Shown here: positions 38,554-47,739 of the stretch, piece after piece
Layout of the letters: the number at the start of each line of letters is the position of its first letter
Position numbering within the stretch: position 1 is the stretch's first letter
Assembly: GCA_030685015.1 (NCBI GenBank)
Contig: JAUXWS010000041.1
Location: 1 to 64,000 of the forward strand
Reading direction: 5' to 3'
Source: a bacterium
GTDB taxonomy: Bacteria; CAIWAD01
Length of the DNA: 64,000 nt
Translations under genes and position numbers: made by a program
Notes under the pieces: generated by a model
Seen by the model: only the letters and a program-made list of their open reading frames with translations
Told to the model about the DNA's origin: nothing
The model's database searches: none

Positions 38554-39732
38554 ATGAAGAAGAGCATCATCATGTTCCTGGGCGTGGCCCTGGCGGTCCA
38601 AAGCGGGACGGCGGCCACCCAGTTCCTGGGCGGTCGATCCCTCTTCCACACGTGGACGACAAGCAACCTGGAGCCAGGCCAACTGGCGGTGCAAATGCAC
38701 ACCAGGTTCTGGAGCAGCAGCACGGATCTGGGGGACATCTCCAACGTGACCCAGGCCGTGGCCCTGACCTTCGGCTTCAGCCCCCATGTGGAGATTGAGA
38801 TCACGCCCATGCTCTACCAGGATCTGAACTTCAGCTCCCGTGGCTTCGTCACCTACAACGCCCCCGACGACGTCTACATGCGCCTCCGGGTCAGCGACTA
38901 CCAGGTGAATGTTGGGGAGATCCCCATCAATTGGGGGCTGATGGGCAGCGTGCGCACGAACTCCTCCAAGTATTCCAACGTCTACCTTGAGCCATACAAC
39001 ACGGTCGCGAATGAGCTGTCCCTGGGTGCCGCCCTTAGTTGGCACGCCAACCAGCTCTATCCCGGCGAGGGTCGCAGTGCCCATCTGAACGTGGGCTGGC
39101 TCAACCACAACGACGGCGGCAACACGGCGCTCAACATCTTCTCGGATGTGACCAGCAGCCTGGAGTACGCGCTTGCTTTCCGCAGCCCGGGCATGCGCTG
39201 GGAGTGGTTCGCCGAGGTGCATGGCAGCACCTTCCTCGCGGAGCCCCCTCCCAGCGCCTTCACAAGGGCTGACGTGCTGTGGTTCCAGCCGGGAGTCACT
39301 TGGCGCATGTTCCGCGGTGTCTCACTCACGGGCGGTCTTGATCTCCGCCTGATGGAGAGTGGCCCCGAGTTGCACTATCTGACGGATGGGCCGCTTCCGG
39401 CCGGCATGCGCAAAGAGCAGGCGCGCCGCAGTCGGGACTTCCCGGACTACTACCCCGCATGGCGTTTCGCCCTCAAGCTCGCCTTCCTGCCGTCCACGCC
39501 CTTCCGCCACACGGAGACTTTCGGCAAGGTGACACTGGACAGCCAGCGGGACTGGGAGATGCGCGAGAAACTGGGCGTCACCGAGCGCGAGATGTTCGAC
39601 TGGCTGGGCGCCGAGGACCAGAGCGCCGAGTTCCTGGATCTCGAGCTGGAGAAGATCCGCGCCGAACGGCGAAACGCGGAAAAGGAACTCGAGCGCTTGC
39701 GCGAGAAGCTCAAGGACAGCAAGAGCAAGTAA
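38554..39732 (+). CDS. Outer-membrane barrel protein with C-terminal coiled coil
   Basis: 392 residues. After a signal peptide (about 1-20) come amphipathic strands typical of a barrel (HVEIEITPMLYQDLNF, LRVSDYQVNVGEIPINWG). The final 45 residues are a highly charged coiled coil (LDLELEKIRAERRNAEKELE...) ending in KSK, unusual for a barrel that normally closes on an aromatic residue; the coil may face the periplasm. Family not recognised. An intrinsic terminator follows directly. Confidence 0.65.
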   Translation: MKKSIIMFLGVALAVQSGTAATQFLGGRSLFHTWTTSNLEPGQLAVQMHTRFWSSSTDLGDISNVTQAVALTFGFSPHVEIEITPMLYQDLNFSSRGFVTYNAPDDVYMRLRVSDYQVNVGEIPINWGLMGSVRTNSSKYSNVYLEPYNTVANELSLGAALSWHANQLYPGEGRSAHLNVGWLNHNDGGNTALNIFSDVTSSLEYALAFRSPGMRWEWFAEVHGSTFLAEPPPSAFTRADVLWFQPGVTWRMFRGVSLTGGLDLRLMESGPELHYLTDGPLPAGMRKEQARRSRDFPDYYPAWRFALKLAFLPSTPFRHTETFGKVTLDSQRDWEMREKLGVTEREMFDWLGAEDQSAEFLDLELEKIRAERRNAEKELERLREKLKDSKSK

Positions 39733-39740
39733 CAGGATTC

Positions 39741-39771
39741 AAGGCCCCCGGCTTGTCCACGGGGCCTTTTT
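39741..39771 (+). terminator. Intrinsic terminator after the barrel gene
   Basis: An eight-base-pair stem AAGGCCCC / GGGGCCTT with a 12-base loop is followed directly by a T-run. It separates the 31.5-39.7 kb plus-strand genes from mutY, which starts seven bases later. Confidence 0.8.
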
Positions 39772-39777
39772 CCGGCC

Positions 39778-40905
39778 ATGGAAGTTAGCCCGACAGAACT
39801 TTCAACGGAGCTTCGCGAGGCGGTGCGGGCCTGGTTCCGTGGCGTGGCCCGCGACCTGCCCTGGCGGCGGGAGCGGACGGCCTACCGGATCTGGATCAGC
39901 GAGATCATGCTGCAACAGACCCAGGTGGAGACGGTGCGGCCTTATTTCGAACGCTTCCTGGCCTCCTTCCCGGATCCGGTTGCCCTGGCCGCGGCCCCGG
40001 AGGACGAGGTGATGGCCCATTGGGCGGGCCTGGGCTACTACTCGCGGGCCCGCAACGTGATTGCCTGCGCCCGGGAGTTGACCCGCAATTATGGCGGACA
40101 ACTGCCGGACGATGCGGTCCTGCTGCGTCGTCTGCCAGGATTTGGGCCATACACCGCGGCCGCGGTGGGAAGCCTGGCCTTCGGCTTGCCGCTGGCGGCG
40201 GTGGACGGCAACGTGGCGCGCGTGCTCAGCCGTCTGTTGGAGCTTGAAGAGGATCCGGCCCGCCCCGCCGTGAAGGCGCGCCTCCAGCAGACCGCCGACC
40301 TTCTGCTGGACCGACGGGCGCCCGGCGAGTGGAACGAGGCCCTCATGGAGCTGGGGGCGACGCTTTGCCTGCCGCGTCGTCCCCGTTGCGGCCAATGCCC
40401 GCTGGCCTTGCGTTGCCGTTCCCGGGCCGCAGGGCGGCAGGAGGAACTGCCCCGGTCCAGGCGTCGGGGACCCCTGGCGCAGCGCGCCGTGCTGGTCTGG
40501 GCCGTGCGTGACGAGGCCGGCCGGTGGCTGGCCCGCCGCCGGGGGGACCGCGGCATGCTGCGCGGCATGTGGGAGCTGCCCAACGAGGAGAGCCCGCTGT
40601 CGGCGCAAGCCTCGGATCAAGAGGTCACCGTGGCCTGGGGACGTCTAGACGCCTCGGTGGAGAGCCTGCTGGCGAATGGTCGGGGCCGCCCCCTCCCGGA
40701 CGGTCGGGAGCTGCGCTTCCGACACAGCTACAGCCACTTCCAGGCAAGAGTCCTGGCCCGCCTGATGCACATGGCGGATGAACCCGGACCCGCCGGCTGC
40801 CAAGCCGGGGCGGGGGACGATCTACGCTGGCTGAAAACGGAGGAGGCTGAGGCCCTTGCCTTTTCGGCCAGGGATCGTCGCATCCTGGAGGAGTTGGCAC
40901 GATGA
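39778..40905 (+). CDS. mutY: A/G-specific adenine glycosylase MutY
   Basis: 375 residues. The HhH-GPD domain has catalytic Glu in IMLQQTQVETV and catalytic Asp in AAVDGNVARV. The four-Cys iron-sulfur motif is intact (CLPRRPRCGQCPLALRC, spacing C-6-C-2-C-5-C). The C-terminal NUDIX-like domain recognises 8-oxoG. MutY removes adenine mispaired with 8-oxoguanine. The downstream lipoprotein gene overlaps by ATGA. Confidence 0.95.
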   Translation: MEVSPTELSTELREAVRAWFRGVARDLPWRRERTAYRIWISEIMLQQTQVETVRPYFERFLASFPDPVALAAAPEDEVMAHWAGLGYYSRARNVIACARELTRNYGGQLPDDAVLLRRLPGFGPYTAAAVGSLAFGLPLAAVDGNVARVLSRLLELEEDPARPAVKARLQQTADLLLDRRAPGEWNEALMELGATLCLPRRPRCGQCPLALRCRSRAAGRQEELPRSRRRGPLAQRAVLVWAVRDEAGRWLARRRGDRGMLRGMWELPNEESPLSAQASDQEVTVAWGRLDASVESLLANGRGRPLPDGRELRFRHSYSHFQARVLARLMHMADEPGPAGCQAGAGDDLRWLKTEEAEALAFSARDRRILEELAR

Positions 40906-41273
40906 AATGGAATCTGTCGACCTGTGGGCTGGCACTGGCGACCTGCCTGCTCTTCGCCGCCTGTGAAGACGACCCGGCGCCACGGCGGGTGGAGTTCCAG
41001 GTGGATGGCAGCGTGGACCGCGCCGCGCTGGTTTGGCGGGATGGCCGGGGCCTGCATCAGGAGCTGCAGGCGGAGCTGCCCTGGATCCATGCATTCAACG
41101 CCGCCGAAGGGACGCGCGTCTCCGTGACAGTTAGTTCGGGCAACACGGCGGCCCGCCTCTGGATTCGCGTGCTGGAGGACGGGGCGGAGGTGCGCGTCGT
41201 GCCGGGTTGCCTCTGCAACGGAAGCAGTGTCGGCGTCCAGGCGGACGGCGTGGTGGGGGATTGGGGACGCTGA
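40902..41273 (+). CDS. Small lipoprotein
   Basis: 123 residues with lipoprotein signal and lipobox LFAAC. The mature part is a short beta-rich domain (RRVEFQVDGSV, EGTRVSVTVSSGN) closing with a possible disulfide in CLCNG. Family not recognised. Translationally coupled to mutY by ATGA overlap, although no functional link is evident. Confidence 0.65.
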   Translation: MKWNLSTCGLALATCLLFAACEDDPAPRRVEFQVDGSVDRAALVWRDGRGLHQELQAELPWIHAFNAAEGTRVSVTVSSGNTAARLWIRVLEDGAEVRVVPGCLCNGSSVGVQADGVVGDWGR

Positions 41274-41363
41274 CCGCCTGTCGGCCCCGTCATCTCGCGG
41301 TCCTCTTCGCCCGCGGGTGCCGCGCCGGGAAGGAGCGGCCGTTGTGCTGCCTATATTGACGCC

Positions 41364-43865
41364 ATGAGACGCTTCATCCATACCCCCACCGCCAGGTCCG
41401 CATCCCTGCTCTTGCTCGTCTTGTGGGCCGGCCACCTTGCGGCCCAGACCATGTCCACCTATCGCCAACCGCCCGACCCCATCCCCGCCATTCTGGACGC
41501 GCCTCCTCCTCCGGTGCTCTCGCTTTCCGGCGACCAGGCCCGGGCGGTGGAGATGACAAGGCGCGGCCTTCCTTCCGTGGCCGAGCTGGCCGCCCCGGCC
41601 GTGGAGACGGCCGGGCTGCGCATCAATCCGGCCACCGGCGCGCGCATGGACCAGGTTTTCGTGAACCGCATGGCGCTCATCGAACTGGCCAGCCTGGAAT
41701 GGCGGGATCTGGAGTTGCCGGAGGATCTGCGCGCCTTCGGCTTGCGCTGGTCGCCGGACAGCCGTCGCCTGGCCTGGTGTCGAGCCACGGACGAGGGCAC
41801 GGAGCTATGGGTGACGGACACGGCCGACGGCCGCAGCCGCCTCCTGGGAGACCTGCGGGTGAATGCGGCCATGGCCCAGCCCGTCGTCTGGCGGCCCGAC
41901 GGGGCTGGTCTTGTCTGTCTGCGCATCCCGCCCGGACGAGGGGCGCCGCCCGCGCCGATGCCGCCCGAAGGTCCCGAGATCCTGGCGAACGAGGGTCGGG
42001 CCGCACCATCCCGCACCTTCCCCTATCTGATCCGCAGCGCCCACGACGAGCGCCTCTTCGAGTACCACGCCGCAGCCGAACTGGTGGAGGTTGATCTGGC
42101 GGGTCGCGTTCAGCTATTGATGGACGCCGCCATCATGACGGACTTCGACCTGTCGCCGGACGGCCGCTTCCTCCTGGTCGAGCGCCTGCACGGCCCCTGG
42201 TCGCGCAGCCAGCCTTGGTGGGACTTTCCCCAGGAGACGCTGATCCTGGACCACGGCGGACATCCCCTTCATGTCGTGGCGCGCCTGCCCTTGGCCGACG
42301 AGGTTCCCATCCGCTTCGGCTCCGTCCGCCCCGGACCCCGCGGCGTGCATTGGCGCGCCGACGAGCCGGCCACGCTCTGCTGGGTAGAGGCGCTGGACGG
42401 CGGCGACGCGCGGCGCGATGCCGCGGTGCGAGACGCGCTCTATCTGCTGGAGGCGCCCTTCGAGGGCGCTCCCCGGGAGCTGTGCCGCCTCAAGGACCGC
42501 TTCGCCGGCCTGGCCTGGGGGCGTGCCGACATGGCCCTGATGTGGGAATCCTGGTACCAGGACCGGCGGGAGCGGGTCTGGCGGCTGGATCCCCGTTCCG
42601 GCCGCCGCACACTTCTGCTGGAGCGCAACAGCGAGGACGCCTGGACGGAGCCGGGCCGGCCGCAAATGGTGCGCAGCAGCCAGGGGCGAAGCGTGCTGCG
42701 CTTTTCACCGGATGGTCGCCACATCTATTGGAGCGGACGGGGAGTCGGCCCCGAGGGGGTGCGACCATACCTGGATCGCATGACCTTGCGCGATGGTGCG
42801 CGGGAGCGGATCTGGCAATGCCGCGATCCATGGTACGAGTCCCTTCAAGCCATGCTCGACGACAAGGGGGACCGCCTGCTGGTCAGCCGCGAGTCGCGGG
42901 ACACACCGGAAAACACCTGGCTGCTGGAGCGGCCCGCCCGGGGCGCGAAGCGACCACGCGAATCGGGCGATTACCAGGCGCGGCAACTGACCCGCCACGA
43001 GGATCCGGCGCCCGTCCTGGCCGGCCTGCAGAAGGAGATCCTGCGCTACCAGCGGAGCGACGGGGTGGACCTGTCGGCCACGCTTTACCTGCCGCCGGGC
43101 TACCGTCGCGGGGTGGACCCACCGCTGCCCGCGTTGTTCTGGGTCTATCCGCGGGAGTTCAAGTCGCGGGAGGCGGCCGGGCGGGTCACATCGTCGGAGT
43201 TCACCTTCAGCCGGCCCGCCGGCATCTCGGTGCTCTTCCTGTTGACGCAGGGATATGCCGTGGTGGCGGATCCCACCCTGCCCATCCTGGGGGAAGAGGG
43301 GGCCAAGGCCAACGACACCTATCTGGAACAACTGGCGGCCGGCGCCCGCGCCGCCGTGGAGCATGTGGCCAGCCTGGGCGTGATCGACACCTCGCGCCTG
43401 GCCATCGGCGGCCACAGTTATGGCGCATTCACGGCGGCCAATCTGCTGGCGCACACCGGGTTGTTCCGCACGGCCCTCTGCCGCAGTGGAGCCTACAACC
43501 GCACCTTGACGCCCTTCGGCTTCCAGGGCGAGGATCGCAATCTGTGGGAGGCGCCCGAGACCTACCTGGCCATGTCCCCCTTTCTCGCCGCGGATCGCAT
43601 CACGAGGCCCATTCTGCTGGTGCACGGCATGGAGGATCCCAATTCGGGGACCTATCCCATGCAGAGCGACCGCTTCTACGATGCGCTGAAGGGACTGGGG
43701 GCCACCGTGCGGCTGGTCCGCCTGCCGGCCGAGGGGCATGACTACCGCGCCAGGGAGACGGTGGGGCACGTGCATTGGGAAACGATCGCCTGGTGCGACC
43801 GTTATCTCAAGGGCGTGATTGACGCGGGCGACGGCGACGCCTCCGCGGCCCGCCCAGGGGATTGA
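41364..43865 (+). CDS. S9 family serine peptidase (prolyl-oligopeptidase type)
   Basis: 833 residues with signal peptide (to about 30). A beta-propeller region (about 100-530; RWSPDSRRLAW, FSPDGRHIYWSG) precedes the alpha/beta-hydrolase domain with Ser in GGHSYGAFTA, Asp in HGMEDPNSG and His in EGHDYRARE. This domain order and the periplasmic location match bacterial S9 (glutamyl endopeptidase-like) enzymes that trim peptides. The substrate is not predictable. Confidence 0.9.
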   Translation: MRRFIHTPTARSASLLLLVLWAGHLAAQTMSTYRQPPDPIPAILDAPPPPVLSLSGDQARAVEMTRRGLPSVAELAAPAVETAGLRINPATGARMDQVFVNRMALIELASLEWRDLELPEDLRAFGLRWSPDSRRLAWCRATDEGTELWVTDTADGRSRLLGDLRVNAAMAQPVVWRPDGAGLVCLRIPPGRGAPPAPMPPEGPEILANEGRAAPSRTFPYLIRSAHDERLFEYHAAAELVEVDLAGRVQLLMDAAIMTDFDLSPDGRFLLVERLHGPWSRSQPWWDFPQETLILDHGGHPLHVVARLPLADEVPIRFGSVRPGPRGVHWRADEPATLCWVEALDGGDARRDAAVRDALYLLEAPFEGAPRELCRLKDRFAGLAWGRADMALMWESWYQDRRERVWRLDPRSGRRTLLLERNSEDAWTEPGRPQMVRSSQGRSVLRFSPDGRHIYWSGRGVGPEGVRPYLDRMTLRDGARERIWQCRDPWYESLQAMLDDKGDRLLVSRESRDTPENTWLLERPARGAKRPRESGDYQARQLTRHEDPAPVLAGLQKEILRYQRSDGVDLSATLYLPPGYRRGVDPPLPALFWVYPREFKSREAAGRVTSSEFTFSRPAGISVLFLLTQGYAVVADPTLPILGEEGAKANDTYLEQLAAGARAAVEHVASLGVIDTSRLAIGGHSYGAFTAANLLAHTGLFRTALCRSGAYNRTLTPFGFQGEDRNLWEAPETYLAMSPFLAADRITRPILLVHGMEDPNSGTYPMQSDRFYDALKGLGATVRLVRLPAEGHDYRARETVGHVHWETIAWCDRYLKGVIDAGDGDASAARPGD

Positions 43866-43892
43866 TGGTCCGCGCCGCGGACCGGCTCAGGC

Positions 43893-44105
43893 TCAGGTGA
43901 AGCCGCCCCCGCCGCCACAGGAGGAGGTGACGACCCCGCCCCGCAGGGGTGAACCGTGGACGGCGCTGGCGAAGGAGGCGCCGCTGCGGACGACGCGATC
44001 GTGGCCGCACTGCTCACAGCGGAGCGCATCGTCCCGCTGCGAGACGGGGCGGAGAAGTTCCAGTTCGCGCCCGCAATCCGGGCAGTGGTAGACATAGAGA
44101 GGCAT
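43893..44105 (-). CDS. FmdB-type zinc ribbon protein
   Basis: 70 residues. MPLYVYHCPDCGRELEL and RCEQCGHDRV provide the two CxxC pairs of the FmdB regulatory-protein family. The tail is glycine-rich with a terminal SCGGGGG run, as often in the family. AGGAGA precedes the ATG. Convergent with the S9 peptidase. Confidence 0.85.
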   Translation of the reverse strand: MPLYVYHCPDCGRELELLRPVSQRDDALRCEQCGHDRVVRSGASFASAVHGSPLRGGVVTSSCGGGGGFT

Positions 44106-44185
44106 TGCGGTCTCCTGCCAATTGGCTGCTGCACGGCCTAAGAATAATAAACACCATGAAATATTTCCAAGCGAAAGGGACTTAG

Positions 44186-44542
44186 ATGGAGTGGATCCTG
44201 CACGTGGCCGGCTTGATGCTGTGGCTGGGCGGGCTGATGGCCGCCGGCCTGCTGCGAGGGCCCGAGCAACCCGGCCAGTCCTCCACCCAGCGACGACTGT
44301 TGGTGGCCCTGGCCTGGCCCGGATTCGCCCTGGTCCTGTTGACGGGCCTGGGGCTCCTCTTCCGTTCGGGTGGCGCCATGGCATCCGACGGCTGGTTTCA
44401 TGTCAAGATGACCCTTGTGCTCATCCTCCTGGCCCTGCAGATCCTGATGGCCGGCGGTCGACTGCGAGGCGCTTGGGTGACACCCGTGGTGGGGGCCGTG
44501 GCCCTGGGGGCGATCTTCCTGGCTCGAACCAAGCCCTTCTAG
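44186..44542 (+). CDS. Four-helix membrane protein (HemJ/CopD-like)
   Basis: 118 residues with four hydrophobic helices. GWFHVKMTLVLILLALQI resembles the helix that carries a conserved His and Lys in HemJ/CopD-type proteins. The short length and lack of a second conserved His leave the assignment tentative. Its stop overlaps the convergent SDR gene. Confidence 0.5.
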   Translation: MEWILHVAGLMLWLGGLMAAGLLRGPEQPGQSSTQRRLLVALAWPGFALVLLTGLGLLFRSGGAMASDGWFHVKMTLVLILLALQILMAGGRLRGAWVTPVVGAVALGAIFLARTKPF

Positions 44543-45324
44543 GAGTTTTTCGGGCTTGGACCCTCGAGGGGATCCGCTCCCATGGGCGTCGACGCCAGGG
44601 GTCTGATCCAATGCCGCCCGCCGTCCACCGTCAGAATCTCGCCCGTGACGAAACGGGCTCCCAGCAGGTAGTCCAGGGCGCGGATCAATTCCGACGGCGA
44701 ACCAACCCCGGCCGTCAGGCGCAAGGCCTCGACCCGCCGGTATGCCTCCGGGGCATTCTCGGGCGGAAGGATGAAGCCCGGCGCGATCCCGTTCACCCGC
44801 ACATCAGGAGCCAGCTCCCTGGCCAAGGCCACCGTCGCATGGCCCAGCGCCTGCTTGCTGAGCGCGTATGGCAGATAGCCCGGCCAGTGCAGCTCCGCTC
44901 CGGCGTCCAGCATGGTGACCACCAATCCCCCCGCCTTGGCCAGGGCGGGGGCCAGATCCCTTGTCAACAGAAGCGGAGTCTTGACGTGCAGGGCGAAGAG
45001 GCCGTCAAACAGCGCGTCGTCCAAGTCGGCCAATCGGGCGTGGGGGAAGATAGACGCGTTGTGGATGAGCAAGTCCAGGGGGCGGTCGGCCAGAAGGGTC
45101 CACGCCTGTCGCGTCAGTGACTGGCGTCCGGTGCTTGTGCCCAGGTCGGCCTGCAGCAAGGTGACGCGGGCCGGCGCCAGGTCCCGGGCCAGAGCCTCGG
45201 CATCCTCCCGCGAGCGGCTCCAGTGCAGCAGCACGTCCCATCCGGCGGTGGCCAGATGGCGCGAGTAGGCGGCGCCCACACGGCGGGCGCCGCCGGTGAT
45301 GAGGGCGATGGGCGCGTTGTCCAT
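44539..45324 (-). CDS. SDR family oxidoreductase, pteridine-reductase-like
   Basis: 261 residues. Rossmann motif TGGARRVGAA at the N-terminus (the arginine pair fits NADPH use and the PTR1/FolM-type branch), NAS in LIHNASIF, active site Tyr/Lys in PYALSKQAL, and ILTVDGGRHW near the end. Such enzymes reduce dihydrofolate, dihydromonapterin or similar pteridines; SDRs vary widely, so the substrate is inference. AAAGGA lies before the start. Confidence 0.75.
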   Translation of the reverse strand: MDNAPIALITGGARRVGAAYSRHLATAGWDVLLHWSRSREDAEALARDLAPARVTLLQADLGTSTGRQSLTRQAWTLLADRPLDLLIHNASIFPHARLADLDDALFDGLFALHVKTPLLLTRDLAPALAKAGGLVVTMLDAGAELHWPGYLPYALSKQALGHATVALARELAPDVRVNGIAPGFILPPENAPEAYRRVEALRLTAGVGSPSELIRALDYLLGARFVTGEILTVDGGRHWIRPLASTPMGADPLEGPSPKNS

Positions 45325-45482
45325 GCGGGATCCTTTCCGTCGATTGGACATGAGGCGGCCAAGTGGTCTGGGCGGCGACGACGGCGACAAGCTAGTGAGA
45401 CGCAGGGGCGCACGGGCCGATGGAGGCCAAGAGGAATGGTGGCGATCCGGATGGAAGGAGGGCATATTGAGCAAGCGACCCG

Positions 45483-45619
45483 CCCAGGGTTGGCCCTTCG
45501 TTCTCACGCAGACCCTTGGACTGGAGACAACCCTGGGACAGAGAGACATCCCGTACCGGGATGTCCACCCCTCAGGGGTGGTTGCTTGGTGCCAGGGTCG
45601 GCCGCAGGCCCACCCTGGC
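45483..45619. repeat. REP-like hairpin cluster upstream of the transposase
   Basis: Four perfect inverted repeats lie in 137 bp: CCCAGGGT/ACCCTGGG (45483-45490 with 45530-45537), GACATCCCG-TAC-CGGGATGTC (45545-45565), CCACCCCT-C-AGGGGTGG (45565-45581) and GCCAGGGT/ACCCTGGC (45591-45598 with 45612-45619). The first two recur, with the same order and spacing, at 56299-56388. They end 20 bp before the IS200-like transposase gene, as REP substrates commonly do. The surrounding 45325-45638 holds no gene. Confidence 0.75.
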
Positions 45620-45638
45620 GCACATGCAAGGAGACGAG

Positions 45639-46094
45639 ATGCCTCAATCGCTTGCCGCCACCTATCTGCACTTGCTCTTTTCCACCAAGTGTTGCCAGCC
45701 CTTTCTCCAGGACGTGGAAACCCGCCAGGCCACCCATCGTTTCCTGCGCGGCATGTCCCGGCGGCTGGGATGCCCCGTTCTTGCCGTGGGCGGCGCGGCT
45801 GACCACGTCCATCTGCTGTCCCGCTTCAGCCGCGTCATCAGCCAGGCGGATTGGGTCAAGGAGTTGAAGCGCTGCTCCCATCTTTGGCTGGTGGACCGCC
45901 AATTGGTGCAGCGCGGATTCGCTTGGCAGAACGGCTACCTCAGCTTCTCCGTCAGCCACTCCCGGCTTGAGGATGTCCGCGCCTTCCTTCGCGGACAGGA
46001 GGCCCGCCACCGCAATCAGGGCTTCCAGGAGGAGGCACGCCGCTTGTTGATCCTGCACGACATGCGCTGGGACGAGCGCTTCCTCTGGGATTGA
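45639..46094 (+). CDS. REP-associated tyrosine transposase (RAYT, Y1 family)
   Basis: 151 residues of the IS200/TnpA fold. The HUH metal-binding pair is in AADHVHLL and the nucleophilic Tyr in WQNGYLSFSVS. It is a single-copy, non-IS gene in this window, with hairpin repeats immediately upstream, the arrangement of RAYT genes thought to move REP elements. AGGAGA precedes the ATG. Everything needed for catalysis looks intact. Confidence 0.85.
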   Translation: MPQSLAATYLHLLFSTKCCQPFLQDVETRQATHRFLRGMSRRLGCPVLAVGGAADHVHLLSRFSRVISQADWVKELKRCSHLWLVDRQLVQRGFAWQNGYLSFSVSHSRLEDVRAFLRGQEARHRNQGFQEEARRLLILHDMRWDERFLWD

Positions 46095-46178
46095 TCAGAA
46101 CGCCCCCCTCCGCTCCCCTCCCGCCGGCCCCTTTCCTACCTTGATCGCGCCGACCATCAAGCTGAGCAAGAGGATCCC

Positions 46179-47732
46179 ATGGATCGTGATCTGGCCTCCA
46201 TCCAGGAAGTCCGGGAGATGTTGACGGCAGCCCGTGCCGCCGCCGACCAGTTCAAGCACTTCAGCCAGGACCAGGTGGACCGCGTCGTCCAGGCGATGGC
46301 GACGGCCGCGCTGAACAACGCCAAGCGCCTGGCCCGCATGGCCCACGAGGAAACGGGCTTCGGCCGCATCGAGGACAAGACGACCAAGAACGTCTTCTGC
46401 TCGAAGAACCTGATGGACTACGTGGGGCCGCTGAGAACCTGTGGCGTCATCGCCCACGACGAGCGGCGGCGCATCCACGAGATCGCCGTGCCCATGGGCA
46501 TCGTGGCGGCACTCATTCCCTGCACCAATCCCACCTCGACGGCCATCTTCAAGTCGATCATCTCGCTGAAGAGCCGCAACGCCATTGTGATGAGTCCGCA
46601 CCCCAAGGCCCGGGGCTGCATCCTGGAGACCACCCGCCTGCTGCACGACGCCGCCAGCGCCGTGGGCGCGCCGCGCAGCCTGGTCCAATGCATGACCCTG
46701 CCCACCCTGGATGGTACCCAGGAGCTGATGCGCCACAAGCTCACCAGCGTCATCCTGGCCACCGGCGGCAGCGACATGGTGCGGGCCGCCTACAGCGCCG
46801 GCAAGCCCGCCTACGGCGTGGGTCCGGGCAACGTGCCGGCCTATGTGGATCGCACGGCGGACGTGGGCAAGGCGGCGCGCGACATCGTGGCCGGCAAGAG
46901 CTTCGATTGGGGCACCGTCTGCGCCAGCGAGCAGAGTGTGGTGGCGGACCGGCCCATTGCCGGCAAGCTGATGGAGGAGATGCGCCGGGCGGGCGCCCAC
47001 TTCTGCACAGCCGAGGAGAAGGCCAAACTGCAGGCCGTGATGGTGGACAAACGCGGCAAGATCAACGCCGAGATCGTGGGGCGCAGCCCGCAACACATCG
47101 GCGGCCTGGCCGGGATCAAGGTGCCGCCCGCCGTGCGCGCCCTGGTCGTCCTGCTGGACGAGGTGGGCGTGAAGGATCCCCTCTCCTGCGAGAAGCTCAG
47201 CCCCGTGCTTGGCTTCTACGTGGTGGACGGCTGGAAGTCCGGCTGCGACCTCAGCGTGCGCATCCTCGAGTACGGCGGCGTGGGGCACACCTTCGCCATC
47301 CACTGCCTGGATCCCGACATCGTGATGGAGTTCGGACTGCACAAGCCGGCCTTCCGCATCATCGTCAACTCGCCGGCCACCCACGGCGCCATCGGCTACA
47401 CGACCGGCCTGACACCCAGCATGACCCTGGGTCCGGGCACCTGGGGCGGCAGCATCACCAGCGACAACGTGGGGCCGCTCAACCTCGTCAACATCAAGCG
47501 CGTCGCCTGGGAGACCAATCCCCTGGAGGGCGCCACCCCGGGCGCCGCCACCAAGTGGGGTTACGACGAGCAATACCGCTACCGGCCCAGGGAGGAGGTC
47601 GCCCGGGCCAACGCCGAGAAGGCCGCCGGTGCAACGACAACCACCGCTTCGCGCACCGAAGCGCCCCAGTACGGCAAAAGCGGGATGAGCGACGAGGAGA
47701 TCGACCGCATCGTCAAGGAATTCAAGGGCTGA
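46179..47732 (+). CDS. CoA-acylating aldehyde dehydrogenase (EutE/PduP type)
   Basis: 517 residues. Catalytic Cys in GTVCASEQSV; cofactor-binding segment IPCTNPTSTAIFKSI and a GVGPGNVPAYVD loop match aldehyde dehydrogenases that form acyl-CoA in bacterial microcompartments. The C-terminus carries a Thr/Ala-rich linker and a short amphipathic helix (MSDEEIDRIVKEFKG), which looks like an encapsulation peptide. It is followed eight bases later by a PduL homologue, the usual partner. No shell-protein gene is in the window. Confidence 0.85.
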   Translation: MDRDLASIQEVREMLTAARAAADQFKHFSQDQVDRVVQAMATAALNNAKRLARMAHEETGFGRIEDKTTKNVFCSKNLMDYVGPLRTCGVIAHDERRRIHEIAVPMGIVAALIPCTNPTSTAIFKSIISLKSRNAIVMSPHPKARGCILETTRLLHDAASAVGAPRSLVQCMTLPTLDGTQELMRHKLTSVILATGGSDMVRAAYSAGKPAYGVGPGNVPAYVDRTADVGKAARDIVAGKSFDWGTVCASEQSVVADRPIAGKLMEEMRRAGAHFCTAEEKAKLQAVMVDKRGKINAEIVGRSPQHIGGLAGIKVPPAVRALVVLLDEVGVKDPLSCEKLSPVLGFYVVDGWKSGCDLSVRILEYGGVGHTFAIHCLDPDIVMEFGLHKPAFRIIVNSPATHGAIGYTTGLTPSMTLGPGTWGGSITSDNVGPLNLVNIKRVAWETNPLEGATPGAATKWGYDEQYRYRPREEVARANAEKAAGATTTTASRTEAPQYGKSGMSDEEIDRIVKEFKG

Positions 47733-47739
47733 TCAGCCG

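Noticed and set aside
43867-43883. GGTCCGC-GCC-GCGGACC hairpin between the S9 peptidase and FmdB genes as a bidirectional terminator
   Set aside because: A perfect 7-bp stem in the right place, but no T-run on either side and a three-base loop; evidence too thin.
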